Positions 55,178 through 64,000 of a stretch of 64,000 bases of DNA are shown piece by piece. Every line of letters starts with the position of its first letter. Within the stretch, counting starts at the first letter, position 1. The notes under the pieces were generated by a model, which was given only the letters and a program-made list of their open reading frames with translations, had not been told where the DNA came from and did no database searches. The position numbers and the translations under genes were made by a program. The stretch is from Nymphaea colorata (taxonomy: Eukaryota > Streptophyta > Magnoliopsida > Nymphaeales > Nymphaeaceae): assembly GCF_008831285.2 (NCBI RefSeq), contig NC_045141.1:5039224-5103223 (forward strand). Direction: 5' to 3'.

Positions 55178-55446
55178 AATAGTGTGTATTGGGAACTGGG
55201 TCTGGATATGGACCCGGTCCCATGGGCATGAGAACCGAGAGTGGCTCGATTCCCTAGGTGGGTCTTCCTCTTATATTCCCACTTATTGCTGTTTTGTTGA
55301 TTAAGTGAATAATAATATTCTCTCTCTAGGGTTGCGGTTTTGCCCCTAGGTTAGAGCCTCTCTGTGGTTTTTCACCTCTTCTTGAGGTTTTCCACGTATA
55401 TCGTGTGTTTCCTCTTTGTTTCTCTTGTCCATTGCGTGTGTCTACA
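55172..55446 (+). repeat. 3' LTR of the copia element (275 bases)
   Basis: It matches 50286-50561 and has canonical TG...CA ends (TGTTAG to TCTACA). Confidence 0.9.
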
Positions 55447-55451
55447 ACTCT
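55447..55451. repeat. Target site duplication, right (ACTCT)
   Basis: Identical to 50281-50285. Confidence 0.85.
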
Positions 55452-55509
55452 AACACACCACCCAACCCAAGCGGTTGCGCTAGAGAGAGAGATGGAATAT
55501 GTGCGGAGA

Positions 55510-55990
55510 GTGCAAAAAGAACAATGAAAATAGAAAAGAAAGCAATTGGCTATAGGAAGTTTTAAATTTACTAGATGTTTGATGTTGTTGGATAGCTAAA
55601 CATTAAAACTCAATTATTACTAAAACCTCCTTTAATCTTGTTGCACCATAAATCATTCGTAGTACTTAGCTGACAATTGTGTTTAAGTGATAGTTTTTAA
55701 TTTTTAACTATCCAAAATCTGACATATTTGATTTCCCTATACACAAGAAGATTCAGTTCTTCCTTTATACATGTGTATGTATTTGTGTGTGTACATGTTA
55801 GGTAGGCAGTCCTACCATAAAGATCAGATAACTTTTTGTAGGGGAACTAGCATTTGGACTCGCCCCACCATGTTTCTCTCTAGAAAAGAAGACGACCCCC
55901 TCCTGCAAAAAAAAAAAAAAAAGGAAACCCTTAGCTTTTGATGCAAATACCTTTTACAATGAGAGCTTGTTACCTTATATCGATGCCAAT
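55510..55990 (+). repeat. Right copy of the diverged direct duplication
   Basis: It pairs with 49440-49870, for example TAAAACCTCCTTTAATCTTGT against TAAAACCTCCATGAATCTTTT and GACATATTTGATTTCCCTATACAC against the same words on the left. The right copy has an extra piece near 55690-55725 and near 55840. Confidence 0.7.
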
Positions 55991-56284
55991 GAGGGGTGCA
56001 ATCAAAACTTTTTCATGAAATATGTCAAATTATAATTTTAAATTTTGATAGCAGCCAAATTGTTATTTTTAAACATTTTTATATAAGATAATTTTTAAAA
56101 TTTATATGTAATTTTTTTTGGGTGGAAGGAGAGGAGGGGAAGGCTTTTGCCGCCCCCTTTTGGCTCTGTCCATGATGCCAAAGCCTTCGTCTAACCATGT
56201 AGTTGTTTGAATATGTAATTCAAATAAGTAAATTAATAAATAAATACACTTACATCTCCAATTTGTACTAGCCAATGCACATCA

Positions 56285-56550
56285 CAAAGTTAAGGGCAGG
56301 CGTCAGGCCGAGCCACTGGCAGGGGGGCCAGGACCAGGCCCGGCACTGCCCTAGGTCTGGGCCAAAAAATCCCGGCACTTGCCCGTTAACATTTAAAAAG
56401 TGATTTTTTTTATTTTTTAAATTTAATAAAATATATTTTATTACAGAAAAATATATATGATATTTAAAAAATACTTTTTTTATTTATAACCTGGCCGGGC
56501 CTAGGCCCGGGTTTCATGTATCGGGCCCAGGCCCGGGCCCAATGGGCCAA
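56285..56550. repeat. GGGCC-rich short element
   Basis: The left side reads TAAGGGCAGGCGTCAGGCCGAG and the right side is rich in GGCCCGGGCC inverted words (CGGGCCCAGGCCCGGG). The interior is AT-rich. This is the pattern of non-autonomous hAT-like elements; no transposase frame is seen. Confidence 0.5.
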
Positions 56551-56594
56551 CGGGCCAACCGATTGGAATAGAATGAGACAATATCTTTAACTTT

Positions 56595-56955
56595 TGGGAT
56601 GTTTACATATTTGGATTCAAATATGAATAAAAAATATTCATGTTTGATTTTAATCCGAAATCCGATAAGATAGTTCTAATTCAATTTTTACATTTATTTT
56701 TTAATCTGAATCCAATTGAACCAATTTGGCTTGTAAGAGAATTAGGTATATGATATTTATTTAAAAATAAAATTTAACTTCTATTTGCATTTGAGTCTGA
56801 TCAGATATTTATTATATTTGTATATAAATCTAGATTCAATCAAATGTCATTTCTTAAATCCAAATCAAATGTCTATTAATTGTTTTCTTCATATTTGATT
56901 TTTTACATAATGGTTTGAGATCTCCAATCCAAATTAGATATATTAACATTCTTAC
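56595..56955 (+). repeat. GAATCTGAATC repeat family, copy E
   Basis: It shares AATCTGAATCCAATTGAACC, then TTGGCTTGTAAGAG and ATTCAATCAAATGTCATTTCTTAA with the family and ends next to a TA microsatellite. It is diverged. Confidence 0.5.
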
Positions 56956-56974
56956 GTCCATTTTTTACTAGTGA

Positions 56975-56975
<1 letters not shown>

Positions 56976-57026
<51 letters not shown>
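56976..57026. repeat. TA microsatellite
   Basis: A pure (AT)n run of about 50 bases. Confidence 0.95.
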
Positions 57027-57029
<3 letters not shown>

Positions 57030-57769
57030 TATCTATTTAAAATCCCAAATTCACCCTTACTATTACTCACGATTTCATAATAAGAAACAATCAGATCCAA
57101 CTGATATGAAAATGACAGTCATCACCTTTCATTTGTCATTTTTCAAATCAGGCCATCCTTTTTTCTGTTTGTTTTTGGATGCCATGACCAATTTGCATTG
57201 AAAGGTCTCCCCTTTCACCTTCTCCAGTAAAAGTAACGTCACACCAAAAGCAAGCTCGTCCAAATTAAGGGCATGATGAGCCATACAATATGCATTAAAG
57301 TCGACGTTTACAATTTTTTCTATGACACCTTTTTAAATCATGGTGATAAAAAAATGTGCTTTTTTTGTTAATATTCATTAAAAATGCAAAAAATAAGTCA
57401 GTAAAATAGGTCAAAAAAACATTTTTTATTGAAAAACATCACAAAATCAAAAATATTAGAAAAAGGTGAAAAAAATGTTTTTTTCACGTTTTTCTTCACC
57501 AAAGACCCAAAAAATTTGTTATCAAATCTGAATCCCACCATCTCCTTCTGCAATTGGAATCGAGTTTCATGCAGTCATAGTGCCTAAAGGTTAGTTGCTT
57601 ACTTTGGACCTCATTGACATCAACCACCTCTTCTTTTTACAAGTTCTTGATCTTACAAATAACAGTTTCTAAGGTCATCCTTTTATTGATTTTCGTTGAC
57701 TGCCTCTTTTAGAACATCTATCCTTGAAAAGAAACCATTTTGATATCTAAGCAAACTATTCTAAAAAAA
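57027..57769. other. Intergenic DNA, A/T-homopolymer-rich part at 57300-57530
   Basis: The AAAAAATGT...CACGTTTTT part resembles 22142-22568 and 62330-62540. No gene is supported. Confidence 0.4.
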
Positions 57770-58145
57770 TTGAATATAGAAAAAAATTCAATATCTAATC
57801 AAAAAGTTGGATTGGATTCAGATTTAAGAAATGACATTTGATCAAATTTGACGCGATTCAGATATATAAACATCCGATTGAATTGAGATTCAAATAGGAT
57901 TTAGTTTTTAAATGAATATTCTATATCCAATGCCCTTACATTTTGGAAATCAGTTAGATTCGGCTAAAAAATTTGGAATTGGATTCAGATACAATTGTAA
58001 AAAATCAGATTTAGATTCTAAAACCAGATTTCAGATTTGTATTCAGGTATGACTTTTCTTTGTTCATATTTGAGTATGAATTTGAATCTGAGTATATGAA
58101 TATTTAAAAATCAATATAACTATATATGATTCAAATCCAATCAAC
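57770..58145 (-). repeat. GAATCTGAATC repeat family, inverted copy F
   Basis: On the reverse strand it has the family order. On the forward strand TTAAGAAATGACATTTGATC is the reverse of the family end, followed by GATTCAGATAT and ATGCCCTTACATTTTGGAAATCAG, the reverse of the CTGATTTNCAAAATGTAAGAGCAT segment. Confidence 0.55.
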
Positions 58146-58960
58146 TGAAAATCCCTAGTTAATCTCACAGACCTTGCATCTTGTGGCCACCTGCAATTTT
58201 CGTCAAGATAAAAAAAAAAAACCAATTGAATGGCAGGGTACCAGAGTTATTGGGAAAAAAATTAATTGAAAGAATAAGAAAAAATCTAAAAGTTCATAAA
58301 ACACAAGACACAAAGAATTTAATTTATCACCATATCATGAACTTCCTCCTGACTAGGTAATTCAGCCTACTCATCTTGAAGGGGTTGTTATGTAATAAGA
58401 ACAACATATTACAGTTTCAAGAATCTCTTATATTTGGCAATAAGAACAGCATGTTATTGTTCCATGAATCTGCTCGAATGGTTGGAGCACATTCATCGAA
58501 CATTATTTTATATTGTCTTATGAACCTACTTCAATTTTTGAGGTAAATGCATAAAACAGAAACAAACTATTGCTATCTTCAAATGCCTTCGAAAGCAAGC
58601 GATAGAGACCAACTACAACTATGAGAAGATTTAATGTGATAACAGGTCAATCGGATACAACAATATTAAATATGAAGCCCTTAGTACAAAAAAACCAAAC
58701 AGTTGTAAGTCTAAAAAGAAACAAAATTAACAAAGAATAGCTGGCTTGAAAAGAAACAAATCTATGGAGAACAGGAGCTAAAATAATAATAGGTAAAAGA
58801 AAAAAGAAAAGAGAATGAGAAAATCAACCATTCTCAAACCATTAAGGCAAAGTTAGATTGAAATACTGGATCGAATGAAACCCCATCCATCCCATTTATT
58901 CGTTTGGGATTTGTTATTATTTATTTATTTTCTATTTAATTGTTTTCTTTATTCATTTTT
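58146..58960. other. AT-rich intergenic DNA, no recognisable gene
   Basis: No frame or element end is supported. Confidence 0.4.
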
Positions 58961-58972
58961 GGCAACTTATAA

Positions 58973-59350
58973 CTAATATTTATTTAATATGCAACCCAAG
59001 CTTGGCCACCTTATCTCCGGATCAAAACAGTAAAAGAAGAGGTCCACGAGAATGTTTGCAACGGCCCGGCTATTGTGGGTTTCATTTAACATGTCGATGA
59101 ATGGAAACATCATTAAATTTGAACCACCAAAGCACGTGGAGTCGTGGAGGCGGTAAGTTCTGCGAATGGCATGACTATAAAGCCATTGGAAGCCAAATGG
59201 AGGCCATTCACCAATTTGATCAAATGTGCACTGGGTCTCTCTCTCTTGGAGATACCAGCAGTGCTTCAACGCCATCCTTGCTTCTTTTACTTTGTTCATC
59301 ATTTTGGTGGGATTCAATCTTAGCGATTTGCAGGAGACAAGGTCGGTCAT
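58973..59350 (-). pseudogene. SET-domain-like gene scrap
   Basis: The 125-codon frame has YRLHDSTCFGGS and MMFPFIDMLNETHNSR, which resembles the SET-domain core of plant LSMT/SETD-type protein lysine methyltransferases (hydrophobic-P-x-x-D-x-x-N-H). The expected histidine after Asn is replaced by Glu, and the frame ends with DPEIRWPSLG, a different character. The upstream part is not recognised. I see no neighbouring exon of the same gene. The similarity is short, so this label is tentative. Confidence 0.3.
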
Positions 59351-59545
59351 CTCTTGCTCTCTTATCCATGTGGCAATGTTGCGTTCTTTGTAGATATTTT
59401 GTTATATTATTCATAATCTCGTGGGAGAATTGAGGGATCCTGAGTTAGACTCCTTTCTTGGTGTTTCTGGATGTATTTCATGGGAGATATACCAGCAGAG
59501 CGTAATGCACATCCTTGGTTCTCTTTTACTTCATTCATCTTGCTC
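59225..59545. repeat. Partial duplication within the gene-scrap region
   Basis: GAGATACCAGCAGTGCTTCAACG...TTTTACTTTGTTCATC (about 59240-59300) is repeated, diverged, as GAGATATACCAGCAGAGCG...TTTTACTTCATTCATC (about 59482-59540), about 240 bases apart in the same direction. Confidence 0.55.
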
Positions 59546-59770
59546 GTGGGTCGACTACAATAAAAGATAGCTTCTGCCACAATCATTCCCATGGAAAGGG
59601 GGTGGACAAAATGGTAAAAGTTGTTCCTGTTTTAGTAGAATACTTTTACAAGATAATAAGAGGAGGCAAACATTTTCAAGGGAGAGAGAGAGGGACCGGC
59701 AATCTGTCATCGCCTTTCCATACTTCTCTCGTTCTGCAGCCTTCCAACATGACGAGGTTCTTGTCGATGA

Positions 59771-60016
59771 GAAGGAGTACAAGAGAGCCAGGACTCCTTT
59801 CCTCCACTTGATTTCTCATCTATCGATGAAGTAGAGAGCAAACAGAGGCACCTCCCCTGCCCACTCGAACACGATCTTATCCTAGACCATGAGATCAGAA
59901 GCAATGTTGTTTTCTCACTTGTAGAGTTCTTCTCATCCAGCCTCAAGAATGCCAGTGGATTTATGCATGGGGCAAACATTGAGGAATGGTTAAAGAGAGA
60001 GAGTTCCTCCACTTGA
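59771..60016 (+). pseudogene. Unidentified coding-like piece, open for 81 codons
   Basis: This forward frame has no ATG start but is open from a stop at 59768 to TGA at 60014-60016. It reads like a normal protein: DFSSIDEVESKQRHL, then VFSLVEFFSSSLKNASGF and IEEWLKRESS. Composition is balanced, unlike the low-complexity frames nearby. I cannot name the family. It could be the last exon of a gene or a captured exon; the stop fits a C-terminus. Confidence 0.35.
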
Positions 60017-60245
60017 CGATTTATGTTGGATAGCGACAGATCTCTTTTGTGTTTTGTGCATTTTTTTCCCCATTGCGTCGCTTAATCCATGCTGTTCATT
60101 GCTTCATGAGGTTATTCATACCTACTGAATTTGTTAGATATTTCGTGCATGAATATGAAGTATGTGGCTGTCTTGGTGCAAATTTTAACTCACCAAGGCA
60201 AGAAGCTTCCAACTGAAATAATGGACTTGTGATTAAGCACATGGA

Positions 60246-60347
60246 GTGGAGCCTGAAGTAACTTGGGAAGATCACCAGAACATCAATATATTCAATGGGC
60301 TCAATAATCGGTTTCATGAGCTTGAGCATGAGATGAAAGCCGCCACG
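60246..60347 (+). pseudogene. Prefoldin subunit 4 exon
   Basis: The frame reads [15 protein letters not shown], then [15 protein letters not shown], and ends at a donor ACG|GTGTCA. Prefoldin subunit 4, a beta-type coiled-coil subunit of the chaperone that hands actin and tubulin to the cytosolic chaperonin, has this start (EVTWEDQQNIN, then LNNR.HELE.E.KAAK). Several positions differ (H for Q, IF for KF, M for I). The following exons, which continue the coiled coil, were not found downstream. I infer a single captured exon or a decayed copy. Confidence 0.65.
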
Positions 60348-60552
60348 GTGTCACCTTTTTTTTTTTCTTTTCCTTTTCGACTTTGTACTTTCTGTTTACT
60401 GTTAGATTTTGGTCCTCATGTTTTTTTAGAAATTATAGAATATGATAGTTGTCCTTGGTATGTACTTCTGGATTCCGGTTGTTGGCAGGTAAATCAAAGA
60501 TATCCATGTTGTCCTGCATATGTTATTTTCTGAAAAGAAGAATTATTTTCAG

Positions 60553-60678
60553 TGGAAGGCCAAAAATTGATAAACAAAAGTCCACAGGCATATCGTTGTG
60601 AGCATTCCCTGTGGCCCATCTGCCTTGGCTGTCAAGGAAGCAGCATGGGGACTTGCTTGTCATGCTGCAATATCTCAG
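60553..60678 (+). pseudogene. Exon-like piece of unknown gene
   Basis: A good acceptor (TTATTTTCAG, ending at 60552) and donor (CTCAG|GTATCT after 60678) bound 126 bases. One frame gives SIPCGPSALAVKEAAWGLAC, which looks like ordinary protein, but the first third is coding-like only in another phase (GRPKIDKQKSTGISL), so there is a shift in the middle. The family is not recognised. It does not match the expected next exon of prefoldin 4. Confidence 0.35.
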
Positions 60679-63600
60679 GTATCTCCAAGTGTTTGCATTT
60701 TAATGCTTTTCAGCTTATTAATTCAGTTTTTCAACATTAGACAAGCTAGAAATGAAGGGATAATTTTTTCACCAAAAGATGGGTGACCATTTCATATCTG
60801 CTTGTTATAGGCCATGAAAAGTGGTAGACACATCACTGATCTGTAGAATGGGTAATTAGATCCATTTGCCTTTTATGCTGTGGGGAAGTGAGGTGAAGTT
60901 TTTTTAACCTGTTTGCACTTTGCAGCCTCTCACGGTGCTCTGCTCTATGAGTTTCTTTATCTTTTGTAGAGAGTCTGATGCTAAATGTTTGCTAGTGTTA
61001 AAAATCATATGATTTTCACAAGTTACATAAACTAAAATATAGATCACACAGCTTATTTAAGCAATGTTGAGGCTCCACTGTTTTCTTCTGGCTTTATCTG
61101 TTACATTTGTGCTGATATGATAATGTTAGAGTGCATTCAACTCGCAAATCAGGAGCATGGTTGATTTTATGCCTTTAGTTACATCCAAAGGGAACAGATA
61201 TTAAAGACTTTGCTTTGTGCTTCGGTCGACTGTATCTAATTTTTGAAGTCTTGAACATCAAATATGAAATGTAAAAGTTCCTTCAGATCTATCTGAATAG
61301 TCCTTGAAATAAAGGTCAATCAGAAGATCCATGAGGACCAAGAAACGCTCATCACTGCATTTTTGTGATGCTCAAGTATCTAGTTTAGGGCCCCATACAT
61401 GATGACCCAATATACCATTTTTGCCACTAGCCATGGTTGTACATCCCTAAACCTTAACAACAAATATTCCTTGGAGAATTTTCAGAAATCCAAAAATATT
61501 CTGCTATATTAGAAAACAAGGTGTAAGGTAAGCAAATTTTTTTTTCCTTTACATGATAAAAGATGTTTTTCTATACATCATTGTTGTAGAGTCCATAAAA
61601 TTTCATCTTAGATATATGCAGTCATGTACATAATATCATTGTATGCAGTCATGATGATATACATTCATAACTAAACCAAAATTTGAGTGTGTTATCCTAC
61701 TAGGATGTAATAAAGATCAGGCATTCTTATATATAATGTATGCTAATTGTAACCAAGTCTTTCTATGACATATCTTGTTTAGTGGTGTGATCTACACGTC
61801 AAATATGCGCTACTCTCTGATGTGTTTTGTTTATGAGCAGACACAGAGGAGTGGTGCTTCATATTTTGCATGGAACATTGGCACTTAAAAAATATGTGAC
61901 ATTAGAAATTTGCCAAGCATCAACTATGGTTCACTTTTCAGAAAGCACAGCTATCAAAGATTAGGCTAATTATATGTGAAGGAGAAAAGGACATTAAAGT
62001 ACATTTTAAATAATGTAATTGAATTTCTAAATCTATGAACTTCCCTTTATCATTTCCAAGCTTGTGCAACAATCCTTTGGTCGATAAAGCTGTGGGCGTA
62101 TGGATCTATGTGGACCTTGATAATAGTTTAGTCTTGTAGTTGATTTTCTCTTTATGGTATTGATGCTTTTTCTTTATTTCTTTCTTTCCTTTTTTTTTTG
62201 TGCAGGTTGGTATTTTCTTAGTCCCAGTTCCATAATTACTCTGAGATCAATGTTTCCATCAAACTTTTATCTGTATCAGCTTTCTTTTTGTCTACGTTGA
62301 TGATGTCACAAATATCGCAACTTAATCGAAAAAGATGCGTTAAATACGTGAAAAATAAGTCAGGCATATAAAACAGCAATACAACACATTTTTTTTAAAA
62401 AAATGTCAGAATATAAAAAACAAAAAAAAAGTGAATTACACACGTTTTTTTAATATTTTTTATTAATTTCTTATTAATTTAATTTTTAATATTTTTCAGA
62501 ATTTTTTAAATGTTTTAAATTTTTTAAAGAATTTTTTATTTCCAAAATATTTCTGAGATATAAACTTTGTCGTGTTATCCTCAAGAAATTCATGTTCACC
62601 TCACGCTCTAATAATTTAATAATTTCAGATAAATATAATAATTTCAGGTAAATATATCATGTTGCACTGACATCATGTTCACCTCATGCTCTTATCCAGC
62701 ATTGCCAATCAACTTCTATTTGAAAATATACCAGCTATCAAGGTTATGTTAGTGCCGAACTATATTTTGTATGCAACTATGTATCAAATATATTGTTGTT
62801 TAGCAGGGGATTGTGGTGTACTCTTCTATTGAAGCTTGTAATGGATCTAATAAACCAGGCATTTTAGCATACTGAAAAAAATATTTCTGATATTGGTTTC
62901 AACCAAGCATTCTTAAAGACATTTTTTGTGCACTATGTTCTTTTCTCTAGTCCTTAGTGTTTTGCAATCAGTTTCAGAAGGCCTATTTTATTTCCTGACA
63001 ATTGTGCAAGAGATATTTGCTGTTTTGGCTGATACATTTCACAAGCTTTGTTTCAACTGCATGTTTTGGTTCTACATGGGACTAATTTTCTGGATGAACC
63101 AATTGTCTGTCTTCTTGTTTCAGTTTCCAATAAATTGAAGTATTTTATAGTAAGTTTTGTCCTATTATTATTTTCCTCTAAAACTACGGAGCCTTGATTT
63201 TGGCTATAAGTACTCATTCTTGTCATCCAATCCTCCATTTTTTGTTTTGTTTGTAGGTGATCAAGATCTTTGCTTTCTTCATGATACATGAATTGGATTG
63301 GGAATTTAGGAACTTATTTTGAGGTGAAGATTGCTTTATCTTTCTTTTTTGTTTTCTAATGACAGAAAAAATAAGAGCTTTCTGAGCAGGCCAAGATTTG
63401 CTTGCCCAAAAGGTTGATCATTTACAGTATTGTATGTCTCTACTAGTTATTTATGTATAACGTGCAATATATTTCTATTTTATTTATGAAATTTCTCTTA
63501 CTGTACCAGAGATGATATGTTCTTTCACATACCCCTTTCCATCATTCTTAAACTTTTTGACTATTTGGATACAAGTATAGCTACACTACATGAATATGAG

Positions 63601-63889
63601 AGAATTAGAATTGTTTCTGGGAGAAATAAGATGCTAAGCTGCTAATATGAGAAAATTAGAATTGTTTCACCATACTAGTCTCTGGGATTAAATTTTCTAG
63701 ATGTGTATGAACCTGCTATTTTTTATTTATTTTCTCTATTTCGACCAGGAATGGCTTGTGGAGCTTTTTCATAAGAAAAAACCACGTGTGCTCAAAGGAC
63801 ACTTATTTTCTATTATTTTTATGTAATTTTTTTATAATTTTGAATTGTATAAACGATAACTTTTATAGTACGATTACTTATTTTTATGT

Positions 63890-63892
<3 letters not shown>
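60679..63892. other. AT-rich intron-like or intergenic DNA
   Basis: Frames at 62926-63138 and 63053-63289 are not recognised and have no clear splice context. A/T-homopolymer DNA at 62330-62540 resembles 22.2 and 57.4 kb. A short direct duplication (ATATGAGAGAATTAGAATTGTTTC near 63594 and ATATGAGAAAATTAGAATTG near 63645) is present. Nothing else is supported. Confidence 0.4.

Positions 63893-63936
<44 letters not shown>
63893..63936. repeat. CT / TA microsatellite
   Basis: A (CT)n tract passes directly into (TA)n. Confidence 0.9.
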
Positions 63937-63938
<2 letters not shown>

Positions 63939-64000
63939 AAACAAGATGTAGAATAATTAAAATGGCCATGACTTTTTCCATGGCTAATGTACAAGTGACT

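Larger units (their letters stand above)
50286..55446 (+). mobile_element. Complete Ty1/copia LTR retrotransposon, mutated
   Basis: The element is 5161 bases long: LTR, Met PBS, gag-pol in copia order (gag, protease, integrase, RT, RNase H), polypurine tract, LTR. The two LTRs are about 275 bases and differ by about 14 substitutions and one indel by my count, so the insertion is not recent. Gag-pol has two TAG stops (51304-51306 and 51637-51639) in one frame and two frameshifts (near 52570 and near 54485). All catalytic motifs are still present, so it became defective by few changes. Confidence 0.9.

Noticed and set aside
62926-63138. 70-codon hydrophobic forward frame
   Set aside because: Phenylalanine/leucine-rich as expected from T-rich DNA, with no supporting context.

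Overview
This window looks like nuclear DNA of a flowering plant with a large, repeat-rich genome. It is AT-rich, has sparse intron-containing host gene pieces, and is dominated by plant LTR-retrotransposon lineages (Ty3/gypsy Tat-like with a plant mobile domain ORF, a Ty3/gypsy chromovirus, Ty1/copia), LINE remnants, short inverted-repeat elements and long TA/GA microsatellites. I see no bacterial, organellar or CRISPR features, and the species cannot be told from the sequence.

Layout. 1-1781 holds the 3' part of a JMJ14/15/18-type histone demethylase gene (FYRN and FYRC exons), apparently decayed. 2-17 kb is intergenic: a 1.1 kb foldback element with an internal GAAACCC tandem repeat (4.1-5.2 kb), a reverse-strand LINE end (5.9-7.0 kb), a three-unit tandem repeat (8.5-9.0 kb), a GC-richer patch (10.4-11.4 kb), a GAGCTCGAG-type element (12.6-13.1 kb), a 1.25 kb near-palindrome (14.56-15.82 kb) and a LINE ORF1 scrap (16 kb). 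17-24.5 kb has copies of a GAATCTGAATC-rich repeat family, LTR-like remnants and one possible small three-exon gene (18955-19588).

After a 100-N assembly gap (24507-24606) comes a reverse-strand Tat-like Ty3/gypsy element (24607-36444) with a 3.8 kb LTR, PBS, an extra plant-mobile-domain ORF, gag, protease, reverse transcriptase, two RNase H regions and a DD35E integrase. It sits inside the 5' LTR of a forward-strand chromovirus (36445-46100), whose coding region carries several stops and two altered catalytic residues. A complete but mutated copia element with a 5-bp target duplication (ACTCT) lies at 50286-55446, between two copies of a diverged 0.45 kb direct repeat.

Host-like material on the right includes a 51-codon reverse-strand reading frame for a secreted peptide with a TATA box (47862-48077) and, at 58.97-60.68 kb, a patchwork of gene scraps (SET-like, an unidentified coding piece, a prefoldin subunit 4 exon, another exon-like piece) that suggests gene-fragment capture or pseudogenes. 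60.7-64 kb is AT-rich, intron-like or intergenic.

The genes do not form a pathway. The logic of the window is layered transposon insertion: the chromovirus first, then the Tat-like element into its LTR, with the copia element separate. Frame breaks and point mutations show that none of these elements is intact as read here.
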